The notes: generated by a model from the sequence alone, not told the origin. Shown: positions 1-14,300, numbered from the stretch's first letter. The stretch is DNA of 35,453 bases from Desulfatibacillum alkenivorans DSM 16219 (GCF_900142135.1 NZ_FQZU01000050.1:1-35453), one strand, 5' to 3'. Numbers and translations are program-made.

Positions 1-2315
1 ATGGTCTGGGCTGCAAGATCCGCGGCCTCGGGCGCTTCCACGCCGAACTCCACGATGTTGCCGTAGTTGGCCGTCAGGTCGATCCGGCCGCCCGCCGTGA
101 TGCTGTCCAACTGGAATCCGGCCGCCCGGATGTCCACGTCGCCCGACGCCGTGATGGTCAGGGCGCCGCTCACGCCGCTCTGGATGAAGTCCGTGCCGAA
201 CCCGTCCGCGCCGTTGTCGTTGTTCAGGTCCGCGATCAGGTACGCGTTCTTCGCCGTGATATTGCCGGCGGCGTTCTGGGTGATGAAGCCGTTGGCCTCC
301 AGGACCAGGGTTCCGGTTCCCAGGTTCACCGCGCTGGAGATGGTCACGTCGTTGGGAGGATCGATGGTCGCGTCGCCGTCTGATCCCGCGCCTCCGTTGA
401 CCGTGTATACCGCGTCCGTATCCGCATCCGTTCCGCCCCAGGCGGCGTCGTCAATCAGGAGCAGGTCGCCGCCCTGCTGGCTGTAGATGATGTTGCCGCC
501 GTTGGTGTTGAAGTCGGCTCTCACGTCTCCGGACGGCGTGTTGTATATGTAGATGCTCGCGCCGGAGCCCGTGGTCGTGCCGTCCACCACCAGAGCGTCT
601 ATGGTTATGGGATCGGCTGCGGCGCCGATGCCGTCCTCGGCGCTGGCCGTGAAGATATTCGTGTTCACCACCTGGCCGTCGCCGTCCACGATGGCGTCGG
701 ACGCGCTGATCAAGGTCACGTCGTTCCCGTTCGGATTGATGATCCCCCCAACCGTCACCGTCCCGGACTGGGAGGCCATGGGAGACCCGGAGCTTCCGTT
801 CCGTTCGCTTCCCCAGGACATATTGTAGCCCGTTCCGGTTCCAGCGGGATTAATGTAATGGGGATGCGGATCAGGACCCTTGTATGAATTTACATAAATG
901 TCCTCGCCGCCGGTTCCATCTATATCGGAGTTCAGGTTGCCCAGGAGGATGTCACCACCCACACTGATAGTGATGCCGCCCCCGGCGTTCATTGTAGCCG
1001 TGGGCGCCATGTACATGGCGAATACGGAGCCGGTGTTCCGGCCGACATTGATGTTTTTGTCGGCGTTAATCTTGGTTCCGTCCTGCATGAGGAAGACGTT
1101 TACGTCGTCAATATTCACGGAGCCGCCGTTGACAGTTACTTCCGCTGCTCCATTGGGGCCGGATTCCATGCGGAATTCATCGGCGTTCTGGATGAACAGA
1201 TCCCCGCCGTTCACGGTCAGGGAACCGTTTTGGGTGATGATGATATCCCATTCGTTGCTTCCGCCCGGATTCAGGACCACAGTACCGGCGCCCACCTGAG
1301 CATCGTCAATGATGATATGGTTGGCGGTGGATGACAGGATGATCATGTCATGCTTGTTGGCCTGGAGGGTGGTTCCTGAAATTTCGGTGTTTCCATAAAT
1401 GTACAGGGCGCCCAGTTCGTCGCCGCTGGCGTCCGTGGTAATGGAAGAAGAGCCGTCGAGATTGATTTCGCCGTCCCGCTGGCCGCTGGTTGCATCCACC
1501 CACAGGACGATATCTCCGTTGTTGGCGTAGATTGCGCCTTCCACGGACATGACGCCGCCGTCGGTGTTGTTATCGTAGCCGTTGGCGGCGTAAACCAGAA
1601 CCATGCCGCCGGCGCCTGCAACCCCGCCGTTATCGCCCTGGATGACTATGGAGTTTCCGTCGCCGTCGATGTCGGCTACGGTCAGATCCAAGGCGCTGCC
1701 TGATGCATCGTTGGTTTGGAGGATGCTGAAACTTTCGCCCGAGCCCCTGATTTCCGCGTCCACCCGGCCGATTTCCCCGGAGGAGTCCTCCACCAATCTT
1801 GCCACGATGTTGAAGGCCGTGGCGTTGGGCAGAGGCGTCAATGAAGCGCCCGGATCATAGGTCTGGTTGTATGCATAAGATCCGCTGCCGAAGCGGGAGG
1901 CGTCGTTAATAAATTCGGAACTAAGGGAGTTCGACTTAACAATAAGGTTATGAGAGATAATGGTCAGGGCGCCGCCTGCGCTATCCCTTACAGCGCCTGT
2001 GCCGGCAGTAGCTTCCAGGCGAACCGTGCCGGTCCCAACGCTGATATCCACCTTGGAGTCATCCAGGACAAAGTCGGCGTCCAGAGCCGTGTCGGCGGTG
2101 AACCCGCTGTCCGGAATGGTTACGTTGCCGGACGTGGAGATGAGGCCCACGTTGTCGTTGCCGTCCAGGGTCCAGGCGTTCACCGTGATGTCCGCATCGT
2201 TGCGGATCCACATGGAGGCGTCCAGGTTCAGGGAAGGCATGACCAGGCTGGCCGATCCCAGCTTGCCCAAGGTCAGGGCGTAATTGCCGGTATTGTCAAT
2301 GGCGATTTCGCCGCC
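1..2315 (-). other. Non-repeating region of the giant protein, on the C-terminal side
   Basis: About 770 residues after the last super-repeat. It still has beta-strand phrases (GDILLGNL, GSLTVNGGDLFI, GTLVLEANGFI) but no core landmarks. It is richer in Asn, Tyr, Trp, Met, Pro and charged residues. Features include SYKGPDPHPHYINPAG (about 840-890), MWIRNDADITVNAWTLDG (about 2140-2200), an Asp-rich loop ADIDGDGNS (about 1652-1678) and a nearby YDNNTDGG (about 1558-1580). It ends open at the window edge. It may be the passage to a different C-terminal domain, which cannot be seen here. Confidence 0.65.
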
Positions 2316-5300
2316 TTCCTCCTCTGTGACCGCTATCAGATTGCGGATGGAGGTTTCAATGGCGTCGCCGTTGGCGTGAGTTTCCGGGCGTCCGGCGCCG
2401 CCGGTGAAGGCTTCGGGGTCTTCTATGACCTCGTCGTCCTTGACCCTGCCGATGAAATCGGAGGCCTGGAGGCTGACCCATGCGCCTGAACCTGTTGCAG
2501 TGATATCCGTGTACGTGTCGCCGTTATCCAGGATGCCCTTGCTGTAAGAGGTGATGTCCACCACAACGCCGCCGGTTCCCGTAGTCACCAAGCCGCTCAG
2601 GAGGATGTCTCCGTCAGCCTGCATGGTAATCACGCCGGAGCCTGCGTCAATCAGGGCGCCGTCGGCCATGGTGATGCCGCCGGAGTTGGAGCCCGCCTTG
2701 AAGTCCGCAATGACGTTGACATTAATATCGCCCTTGCCGGAGCCGTTGTTAACGATAATATCGCCGTCAACGCCCATATTGACGTTCTCAGCCGCTATCA
2801 GTGACACAAAGCCGTTAATCGCGGAGCCGCCATTGGCGCTGATCCGGCCCTGAAGGTCGATATTGCCGGAGCCTGTTCCCGCGCCCAAGTATATAAGGAC
2901 CACGTTGGACGCCGAACCGGTAATCGTTCCATTGGCGTCATTGGTAATGCTTCCGTTATTGGCCGTGACTTCAATCTTGGCAGATCCGCCGGAGCCGAAT
3001 CCCGCCTGGACAGGACCCTGGATGAGCACGTCGCCGCCCAATCCGTTGGAATCCAGATAAACCCCGGCAAGGTTCGGACTCTTGGCTGTGATGCTTCCAT
3101 GGGAGCCCACCCAAATGGCGTGGGCGCCGGTGTTGTTAGAATTGATGTCCACCACGGCGGCTCCAGTTCCAGCTGATTGAACAGCCCGGAGGGTTCCGTC
3201 GATGTTTACCGGTCCGGTTCCGGTTCCCGAACCCTGGAAACGGATCCAGGCGTCGCCCGACCCGGTGTGGTTGGCTTCTATCAATCCGTTGGAGCCCACA
3301 GCGATTCCGGCGGTTCCATAAGTATCGATGAAGACCGCAGCCTGGCCGAATGTGGCGTAGGTTTGGATGCTGGCAGAGCCGGTCTGGCCGATGAGCACCG
3401 TGCCTGAAGCGTCAATATCCACGGAGCCTATGGTCTCGCCGGTGGCGACGATGCTGGCGCCGTCGCGAAGGACGACCTGATCCGCTGAGTCGATATCCAC
3501 CACGGCCGTCCAGCTTCCCTTGCCGGCCAGCATATCGCCGTAAACGGTCACGTCGGCGCCGGCTGCGTTGGAGTCCAGTTGGATCAGAGAGTACATCATG
3601 CCAATGGCCTGGACTTCCTCCTGGCCTGTGGCGTTATTATCCCTGACGGTAATGCCCTGGGCGCCGCTGGAAGACACCAGCACCTGGGCCACTCCCTCAC
3701 CATCCACATAGGCCTTTACGAGATTGTCGAGAATCACGTTTCCGCCGGCGTCAACATCAATGGTGGAAAATCCTGTATTTGTTACGGCCTGCATGGAAGC
3801 CGAAGATCCCATGGTTACGTCGTCAAGAGACTCCACGGCAACCAAAGAATTCATGCTATTCGATCCGGCGAACATGGCGCCATTGATAAGAACGTCGCCG
3901 CCCGCGCCGTTGGAGTCCAGCTGCACCCTGGAATTCCAGCCGCCGTCCGCGTGAAGGCTGGCGTTGGAGTCGATGACCAGGGCGTGGGAGCCCGTATTCA
4001 GGGAATTCACATCAATGAGAGCGCTTCCGCCATCTGCATAGAGGCTGCCGTCAATATTGACTTCGCCCGTGGCGTCTCCATTGACGTTAATCTGGATGGT
4101 GGATGTGCTGCCCCCCTGCGCCTTGATTTCGGCTTGGCTGCTTACAGTCACCCCGCCTGTTCCGTTCCATACGTCAGCTATCACTTTGGTATTGCCCGTG
4201 TTGGCGGTTGCACTGACGCCGCCGTCAATGACCAGGGCGCCGCTGAAAACGTCCATGTCCACAACAGCCGATTGGGAATTGTCGGCAGTGGTCAAATTGG
4301 CGATTACATCGCCGGAGGCGCCAATAGTCAGGCCAGTGCCGCCCGCCGTGCTTATGAGGGTCGTCCGGACGTTCTTGGAGCCGGACGCCGTCACTGTTCC
4401 CGCGTTGGCGGGGGCGTCTCCGCCGATTACAATATTCTTGGCGGAGATGAAAGCCAGAGCGGTTCCGCTGGCGGCGCTTGCCTTGACAGACCCGGTTCCG
4501 GAAGCGCCTACAGAAACGTCGCCGGACGCCAGGATATTGACCGAACCGTAGTTGACGCCCATGGCCTTGACTGAGCCGCCCTGGTTGACTGCCACGCCGT
4601 CGGCGGAGTCAATGTCCACCTTGGCAACGCCGTTTCCGGAATTTCCGGCATGGACGACTCCGGTGACGATCACGTCGCCGCCCGTTCCGTTGGAGTCCAG
4701 GGTGATCAGTCCGGTATTGGCGCTTCCCGCAGCGTTTTGGGCTGAAATTGTTCCGCTGACCAGTATGCCGGTCGCTCCATTGGCGACCACGCTTACGGTT
4801 GCATCTCCGCTGGCGGAGGTCGCCGTTAACACGCCGTTTATGGTTGCGTTCTTTGCCGAAGTCATCTGGATATTGGCTTCTGTATTGTCTCCATCTGCCA
4901 CAACAAAGTCACCGGCGCCGACCGTAATGCCGGAAGTGGCTGCCGTGCCTGTGCTATTGCTGATGATATTCACAAAAGCGTTGTTGGATCCGGTGGCGTT
5001 TACGAGAGCGGAACCGCCAACGTCAGCGCCAATATAGATGTCTGAGCCATCGAGAACAACAGCACTGGTTGCGGCGTTCGTTGCCACCAGGACAGTGCCT
5101 GATCCGGTTTTGCCTATGGAAATATCGCCATCGGCGTAAATCTTGGCGAATTCCACGGCGCCGCCAGTGGAGGCGACGTTGACCAAGCCTCCATCATGGA
5201 CATTGACCCATCCGCCAATGCGGTTTGCCACCGCACCTATGTTTATCTGTCCCTGTCCGGAACCCGTCAGGGCGCGAACCGTCCCACCGTTAATGTCTAC

Positions 5301-8300
5301 ATTGCCTCCGGCAAACACATTAATTTGCGACGTATCCGCTGCCAGGGGACCGGAATTGCTGAGGACCGACCCGGTAATGGTGACATCACCTGTAATCTGA
5401 GCGGCTGCCGTGCCGATGTTCACTGTGGCGTCACCGCTGGAGGATTCCGCCTTGATGATTCCTTGATTGACCACATTGGCGTCGGAGAACAGGCTGATGG
5501 TGGAAGTGTCGGCGCCATTCGCGTATATGCTTCCGCTGCCGCCCACGGCGACGCCGGCCGTTCCGCCCGTGCTGATGATGGTCACCAAAGCCTTGACCGA
5601 ACCAGAGGCATTCACATTACCAATGCCCAGGCTGCCGATGGTAATATCCTTACCGGAGATGTTCACCGAACCGGTCTTGGAATGGGCGTAGATGGAGCCG
5701 CTGGCATCCACAAGCACGTCGCCCGTAGCGTTAATGTCCACAATGTCCTTGAAGCCCACGCCGCCGCTGGCGTAGACGGCGCCGTTGGTGGTCACGGACA
5801 CATTGGCGGCGTCAAGAACCGCCATGGCGCCGGTGGTTCCGGCGGGCAGCGCCCCCATGGAACTGCTCGTCTTGGCAAAAATGGCGCCGGAGTTTGAAAC
5901 GGTTAGATCGCCTGCGGCCTTTACGTACAAGTCCACGGTGGTGTCTACAAGCGCGGTCCCGCCGCCCAAGGCGTATATGGACCCGTTAGATCCGGACACG
6001 GAAATATTTCCGCTGGTGGATTCCACGTCAATATCCACCGTGGCATTGCTGCCGTCCCAGTCGGACCCGCCTATGGCTGCAGTGCCTCCGCCGCGTTGCT
6101 CAACAATAATGTCGCCCTTGGCGGTTACATCCACATTGATGGAGGCGCTGTCGCCCGTCGTGTATGCGCCTATCCATGCATCATAGCCGGTTCCCGCGCC
6201 TGACGAACCTCCTAAAACCTGGATGCTTCCGTTAGTCGCCGTCACGTTCATATTGGCGGTGAGGTTAGAGACAAGCGCGGCGGACCCGCTTCCGTAGAGC
6301 CAAATTTCAGCCAGCTGGCCCTGCTCCGCATCGATCAGGATGTTGTTGTTTGCCGTGGCATTTAAAGTCTGAACTGCAGAGTCGCCGTAAGTCCAGGTCT
6401 GGATGGCGCCCGTTCCTCCTGCGCTTCCGCCAAGCACGGTGATGTCGCCGCCGTCGGCGTTGACATTCAGCGTTGCAACCGAACCGGAGCCGGCGTTCGA
6501 ACCCGCTTCGGCTTTGATGATGGCTATACCGCTATTGGCGTCCACGATAACGCCGCCGCCTGTGGAGGCGACGTTCATGGCTGCAGCGCCGGAAGCCTGC
6601 GTACGCGCCGTGATATAAGCGCCGCCCGCCGCGGCGCCCGTAACAACAATGTCGCCTTGGGCCGTCACGTTCACAACAGTATTGGCGGAGGCTCCGGCGT
6701 ACACGTTGGTGCTGCCGAAAATTCCATTGCCGCCGTTGACCGCAATGCCGCCTGCAACGGCATTAAGGGTGACCAGAGCGGAGGCGCCCTGGGTGTAGGC
6801 GTCCACGTTTTCATTGACTGTTATGCTGTCGGCTGTGATGGACAGTTGAACAAGGGCGCCGTTGGCGGTTCCTATTCCCATGCCGGAAGTGACGCCGTCC
6901 ATGGCTGTAATACCGCCGATGGTCAGGTCCATGCCCGTGTTGTCCAGCCAGAAGCCTTCGTTGCCCGTGTTGTCGCCCGTATAAATAGCTTCCAGGGCGC
7001 TGATCTGCGTGATGAGATTGTTTGCGCTGGCGCCGATGCTGTCGGAAGCGAACATGATCAGTTCCCGGGCGCCGACGTCCGTAGCGCCGGTTCCAACCGT
7101 GCTGATGATGCTTCCGCCGCTGGCCGCCAGGGTCGCCCTGTCTTCGGAGGTCAGATGACCGTTAAAGACGATGTTTCCGTTGCTTGTTGAAATGGAGACG
7201 TCGCTGTTTCCGGTTCCCGCGGCAATGTCGGACTCCACATTGACGATGGTCACGTCGCCGGCAACCGACTGAGTTACGGTAATGCTTCCGTTCTCCGTGT
7301 CCACGTCGGTGAGCGTAATGCCGCCCGTGGTCACGGAGTTGATCCAGATACTGCCTGAGCCCAGGGAATGAGCTGTGTTGATGTTGACTGCGCCCGTACC
7401 AACGCCGGCGCCGCCAAGCATGTTCAGATGGATGCCGCCGCTGGTCAGATTGCCGGCGTTCACCACAGGCGTGATGATGTCGATAGCGCCGTTAACCGCG
7501 CCGCCCGAGCCGATGCCCAGATCGGCCTCCAGGTCCACGCTGGCTCCGGCGGTGATGTCCACCGCCGTTCCGCCGTCGCCGTCGATAATGGCGCCGCCCT
7601 TGGCTTCCACCTGCACGGTGGTTCCCGCCGATGCGGAGCCGGTCAAAATGACGTTGCCGGTGGCGCCCGTTCCCTCGCTTGCATACAGGTCCACGCTGCC
7701 CAGGACGGCCTGAACCTGCTGGCCTGCTGCGATGGTCAAATCGCCGCTCATGGCCGCCAGCCAGACGTTGTCGTCGTTTTCCGTGATGCCGCCGGTGACG
7801 GTCAGGCCCTTTTCAGCGATTGCCAGAATCTGGTCTCCGGAGCCGCCCGCTGAATCAAATGTCGCGCTCAGGCTCAGGCTGCCCTTCTGGTAAATCTGAA
7901 TGTTGTCGTTGGAATTGAATGTCGCCGTTCCGCTCATGCCGGTCAGGAGCACGTCCACGGCCTCGTTCACAGGGTCAACCCGGGGATCAATGTAGGCCGC
8001 CGTGCCAATGTAGCCGGAAGCGGAGCCCGCCGTGATGGTCAGGTCATGCGCGGCCTGGACCTTGGTGTAGGCGGTCATGGCCGATCCGCCGTCTCCGTCG
8101 TCCTCCACGTAGCCGCCAACGGCTGTGATGGTGACGTCGTAGTCGCCGAAAATATCGCCCACGGTGATGTTTCCGGCCTGGTTCTGCAAGAGAACGTTAT
8201 AGGTTCCCGTGGCGCCGGAATCCGTTGCATACACGTGCTTGGCGTTGAGGTCGCCCACGCCCGTAATGCTGACGCCGCCGTCAATGGCGTCAACAGCCTT

Positions 8301-11300
8301 GGCGACCGCCGTGCCCGTGGTCGTATTGCCGTAGGTAAGGACAATGGCGCCTTTTTGAGTGTCCACGTCTTCCAGGATAATGCCGTCGGCTTCGTCCACA
8401 TAAATGGGGCCGCCGTTGAGGCCGGTTCCCGTGGTGTGGGCGATAAGCGTTCCGATTTCCGTATCTATGGAGTTGGCCGCCGTTCCGATTTCATCCCGCG
8501 CTATGAGCCTAACCGTTCCGCTGGTCGCGATAAAGTCCGCCGCCGAGTCTCCGCCGGATAGGTCGTTGATGGCGCCGGCTGTAGCGGTCAGGTAGATGTC
8601 TCCGGTGGTGTTGCTCACATAATCCACCAGGATGTCGTCGGTTTCCACCACCACAAAGTCTCCCGTGCCGGAAACCGTGGCCAGGATGGAGCCCACCGTG
8701 GTTTCAATGGGGTTGCCCGTAGAGCCGAAGGCTGTGGGGTCAGCCACGACCACGCCTGCGTTGGGTGCGATGATGTCAACCTCTCCGGCGCCTGCATCCG
8801 TGATCGATCCGTAGGATTCAATGGCAATAGCCCCCGTGGCTATAAAGCCGGGGTTTATGTTCGTAGGATTGCTGGTGGACAGCACGCCCAGGTCAATGCC
8901 GTTCCAGCCATACAGGTAAATGCGGCCGGCGCCGGCGTCGATGAGGGAGTCGGCGTCCATGGTGATGGAGCCGTTCATGGCGATGACCGTCACGGGCACA
9001 TTGCCTGTTCCGGTTCCCAACCCGCTCCCGCCGTTGACGATAATGTCGGCGCCTGCATTAAAGTCAACGTCACCGTTAGCTTGAATATAAACCTGGCCGG
9101 AGGAGCCGTTCACTGAAATAGTTTTGTTCAGGTAAATACTCTCGTCCGCAGCAGCGCCGGTGTAAATGAGCACGCTTCCATAGCCGGAGCCCGTTCCCGC
9201 CGGATCCACGCTTATGGAGCCGTTAATAGTAATATCCCCGCCGTTGGAACGGATTTGCACGGACCCGCTGGCGGACCCGGTTCCCGATCCCGTACCGGCT
9301 TCAATGCCGCCGTTGACGGTTATGTCGCCGCCGGCGCCCTTGGAGTCCAGATAAACCATGAAGTCGGTTCCGCTGCCCAAGGTGAGCAAATCTCCATCAA
9401 TGACCATGGCGCCGGTTCCGGTTCCGTTTGCAATGACGTCAATCTGGGCTGCCGCGCTGGAACTGGTTACCGTCACATCTCCGCCCACAACAACCTGGGA
9501 AGAGCCGGTTCCGCCGCCCAAAATGGTCACATAAGCGGAGCCGCCGGAGGAGGCGGAATTAATGTCCGCGTCCACAGTCAGGCTGCCGGAGCCCGCCTTG
9601 ATGTAAACCACGGAATCGCCCGTTCCAAAGTTCCATGCGGCGACTCCCGAGTTGGATCCGATGTCCACGCCGCCCGCCGCGGCGATGGCCACGTAAACGG
9701 CGCTGCCCGGCGTGGCGTATCCGTTGGGCAGGGAGGTTCCGGCAAGTCCGCTGCCGCCGCCCTCAGCCTGGATCACGCCGGAGCCGGAGCCCACGCTGAC
9801 ATTTCCGCTGCTGCTGACGATGGCGACGTAGGCTTCTTCCGAGCCGGTCGCCGAGACATTTGCGGACCCGCCAATGGAAACGTCGCCTTTGGCGGCAATC
9901 CCCACGCGGGCGTCGCCCGATTGGGCCTTGGCGCTAACGTCCGCCAGGGCGCCCAGGGTGACGGTTTCGGCAATGGGAGCGTATCCGCTGCCGCCGCCTA
10001 ATACGATGCTCATAATATAGACCTCGGCGTCGGAGCCTCCGTTAGTGCTAGCGTCTGCCGTAACCTGTCCGTTTATGGTTACGGCGCCCGAAACCGGGGC
10101 TGAGCCGGTGCCAAAACCGCCTATTTTCACGGAGGCGGCGCCAGAGCCGAAGCCGTTGCCGGCCTCCGCTGTAATGGATCCGGAGCTGGCGCCCGCGGAT
10201 TCAATGTTTATGTCGCCGCTCATAGACATTATCGAAATGCCCGCGTCGCCCGATCCGTTGTTCCTGGCCAGTATGGGCGCGTCTATGGTAATGTCGCCCG
10301 CCGCAAAAAATCCGACCGAGGTTGTATCCCCGGCGGCTGCCTGGCCCAGGGCCTGGATGGAGGCGCCTGCGTTTACGTCAATGCTGTTGGCCGTAATGCC
10401 AACACCTGCGTACGTCCCGCCGTTGGTGACGGCGTCCGCCAGCATGGAGCCGTCCACCTTCACGTTTCCGGCCGCCATCACGCTTACACTAGCGTTGGCG
10501 TCGTAGGAGTAGGCTTTGATTTCGGCGTTTCCGTTGATGTTGACGTTTCCCGTCCCGGTCATTGCTGCAATCGACACGGAGGCTTCCGCGTCGGAGACGG
10601 TCAATTGGGCGTCCGCGGCGCCAATGTTGATGTTTGCGCCGACGATCGTAATGTCGGAGTCATAATTAACGGTCGCAGTCTGGCCGCCGCTCACCGTGAT
10701 GACGGCCTGGCCGGTTTCGCCAATGGAGACGTTTCCAAGGGTCGCAAGCCGCACTCTCGCCTCGTTATCCAAGGCTGTGTCGGTGACAGCCTGAATGCTG
10801 GCGCCCCCGTCAATAATAATATCGCCTGCAACTCCACCGGAGCCGCTGCCGGCGCCGATGTATACGGCCGCCCGGCGGCTGGTGACGCCGGCTATTCCCG
10901 CCAGGACGCTGCCGTTAATAGTCACGTCGCCAAGGGCCGTACTGCCGTCGGTATCAATATAAATTTCGGAAATGCTGCCGCCCTTGGCCCGAACGATGCC
11001 GCTGGCGCCGACGGTGACACCATTGGAACCCGTGGCGTTGATCTTTACTTCGGCCAGGACCGAGCCGGAAGCCTCGACAAGACCGGCGCCGGTCACGCCA
11101 ATGGCCACGCTGCCTGCGTCAATGGTTACGGAACCGGTCTGGGAATGGGCGGCAATAGAGCCGCTGCCGGTCACGGTCACTACCCCGCTTGCAGCGGTGA
11201 TGCTCACGATATCCTTAAATCCGGTTCCGCCTTCGGCGTAGATCTTGCCTTTCTCATCCACCAATACATTGCCGGCTTCGATGGTGATTTTTGCGCCCGT

Positions 11301-14300
11301 TGTTCCGGTCGCACCCGTGCCAAGCGATCCTGCTGTAGCGTCAATGGCGCCGTCGTCATTGACTGTGACATAATTGGCGGCTTTGACGGTCATATCCGCA
11401 TTGGTATGTCCCACGCCGCCGAATGCCGACACATTTCCGCCGGTAACCGTAACATTGCCGTTAACGGACTCCACGTAATTGGAAACGTTTGCCACGTCGT
11501 TTGCAAAGGTCCAGGCGCTTACGCTGAGGGCGCCGCTCTCATCATCAAAGGTGATGTTTCCGTTGGCTGTAATGTCCATATCCACGGTAGCGCCGTCATT
11601 GCCTTCCGCCGCTGTAATCCATATTCGGCCCGTACCGCCCAGGGCATCAAGGGTTCCGGCGGCGGCGTTTGCATTCACCGTGAGGGTCACGGCGCCGCCG
11701 GTGTGAGCTGTAGACGTCTTTCCAACCGCATAGATAATTGCGCTGCCGCCTTGGTCGGCGTCCATCAGAATGTTTTGTGCATCCACGTCGACGTTCGTGA
11801 CGGCGTTGTCGCCGTAAGTCGCTGAATAGACCCCGGCAAACTCGCCGGCCGATGACAAAATCCGGAGGTCTCCGCCCTGGGCGTCCACGGTCAGATCAAT
11901 GGTGGAACCCGAACCCGCTGCGTCTCCGGCATACGCCTTGATAGTGGCGCTTCCGCCACTTGTCGCTCCATCGGCGACAATATCGCCGCCCGTGGAGGTC
12001 ACGGTTATGGCGGCATCGCCGCCAGCGGTTAAAGCATTAGCCAGTATAAGCGCGTCATAAGTATTGGCTGCCTGGAGCAATATATCCTGGGTCGCTGTTA
12101 CAGAGACATCCACCGCGGCTGTCCCGGAAGCAAAAACTACGGCGTCGGCGGCTGTGGGCCTTATAGTGATTCCGCCTGCGTCGGCGTTTAAGGTCAAATC
12201 CGCATCCGCCCCGGTTGTTTTCGCCTGAATGCTTTCCTGCACCAAAAGGCTGTCCGCATTGATGTCAATAACCAGGTTGCCGGTGGAACTCCCCACGGCC
12301 GCGCCCGCAAACACGCCGTCCATGGCGGTGATGCCGCCGATGGTCAGGGCGGCGGCGTTATCCAGGTAGAATCCGGCTGCGGCGTTGCCCGTACCGAATT
12401 GGGCTTCCAGGTTGTTCACCTGGGTTTCCAAAACGCCCGTTCCCGCTGCGCCCACGCTTTCGCGGGCGGTAATGACCAGGCCGTCGGACTGGACGTCCAG
12501 GACTCCTGTTCCGGCCTTGCTGGATATGGTTCCGTTTCCGGTTCCCGTCCCGGCGGTAAGATATACATCGCCCAGGCTGACAATAGCGCCGGTTGTTGCA
12601 TTTCCGCCGTCAAACAGAATGTCGCCGGACCGGGCCAGAATGCTGACGTCGTTGGTTGCGGCCAAAAGTGCGTCGGAAACCACGGACTGCACCTTCACGT
12701 CCGTATTGGGGCCCGTCACCTGGATGGTAATGGCGCCGCTGTCGGTTTTCACGTCCGTCAGGGTAATAGTGTCGCCGCTATGGGCCATTGTTCCGTTAAA
12801 CCAGACGTCGCCCTTGACTTCCGCGTAGGCGGTGAGGGAAACGTCGCCCGTGCTTACGTCGTTCAGGAGGATGTCCTGGGCGGAGCCCGCGCTGCCCCGG
12901 CTCTGGGCCGTGATGACGGAAGAACGCACTTCAATGGCGGCGCTCATTCCCGCAGCGCCCACGCCTATTTCGCCCTTGCCGCCGGCGTAGCCCGCGTAGA
13001 TGTTCAGGGTTCCCGCAACAATGTCCAGGACGTTGTCGGAGCCTGCGTCAATAATATCGCCCTTGGCCCAAACGTTCACGATGCCGGTGGTATTGAGCGC
13101 TCCGCCGGCTACGCCGGTTCCGCCCAGGGACACGTCGCCGGAGGAGTACACCTCCACCTTGTATCCCCCCGAAGCCGCCGCCTGTCCGGCGGCGCCAATG
13201 CCCAGCGTGCCTGTGGTGTTGTACAGAGCCAGGGCCAGGTCATTGCTGCCCGCCGTAAAGGGCGCGTTCAGGTTCATGGAGGTTCCGGCGCCCAAATACA
13301 CCTGGTTGCCGTCGGTTCCCAGGTTCAGGGTCAATGCGCCGGAAAGGTCAAAAGCGTCGTTGTCGTAAAGCTGAATATGTCCGTTGGATCCGTTCAGGCC
13401 GCTCAGGTTCTGGGCGGAGCTGACAGTCACCGCATTGAAAGTGCTCACGTCCAGATCCAGGGCCCTGACTGCGTCGGCGGAATCTTTCACGTCAATGGGA
13501 GACGGGTCGGCGGCCGTGCCGCCCACATGCATGCCTGCCTGGATGTCCAGGGTGGCGCCCGCGCTGCCCGGTCCGGAATTGACGCCTCCGCCCGCAATGA
13601 CCGTGGCCGTGTTTCCGTCGTCGAAAACGCTCTTGTCGGCGCCCAGGGCGTAAATGGTCACATTGCCGAACGCGCCGGCGGGCGCTCCGCCGGCCGTCAC
13701 GGTCATGACCGTGATGTCGCCGTCATTGGCGTCCACAAAGATGTCGCCGGAGTTGGTGACAAGGCTTTGGAGCGTGATGTCGTCCACTTCCCGGATGTTG
13801 ATGTCGCCCGTACCGGTGGAACTGCCTATGAGAGCACCCACCTGGGTGTCAATGGCGCCCAGTCCGGTATTGCTTCCAATGCTGCCTCCGGCAATCAAAG
13901 TGGCTGAGCCGCTTTCCGCCCTGATGTCCAGGACGGCGTCCGCCGTTGTTTCCAGGATGCTGCCCGTCGTCGCCTTGAGGTATACGTCTCCCGCATGGGA
14001 GTAGACGGTTCCCTGGGCAAGGGGCGCCAGTTGGATGTCTCCGGTGTTGGAAATTATTTTGATGTCGCCGGTCGTCGCGCCCGCCGTTTCCACGTCCAGG
14101 AGGGTCAGGCCGTCGTATTCATAGATAAAAATGTCGCCGTTTCCGGTCACTTTGGCGTCCAGTTTCGTGACCATGGTTTCAATGGCCATGGTTCCCGTGA
14201 ACCTGCCTATACCGGTAGCCGTATCAATCACGGTGATGGCGCCCGTCTCATTGGCGACAATGTCCGGATTGCCGTGGTCGCCGGTAAGGATTTCCACCAA

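Larger units (their letters stand above)
8666..14140 (-). repeat. Super-repeat U4 (about 1,825 residues, subtype-2 core, mosaic)
   Basis: Opens with IFIYEYDGLTLLDVE (about 14101-14140) and NIREVDDITLQSLVTNSGD (about 13755-13805). The core matches U3 at a constant 5,340-bp offset. After the core it holds about 660 bp that U3 lacks (about 11560-12200), which instead resembles U5 (about 6100-6760; shared phrases 'DADQG' and 'YGDNAV'). It then returns to U3-like rungs (GDIIIDGGAS at about 10801-10830, LARNNGSGDAG near 10250). It ends with SITMDADSLIDAGAGRIYL (about 8930-9000). Confidence 0.75.

Noticed and set aside
67-486. Many + strand frames of 60-300 codons in a second register, rich in Pro, Met, Ser and Thr
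   Set aside because: They are antisense shadows of Gly/Asp/Ile-rich rungs. The same composition recurs wherever the giant gene repeats, and none shows a protein family motif.
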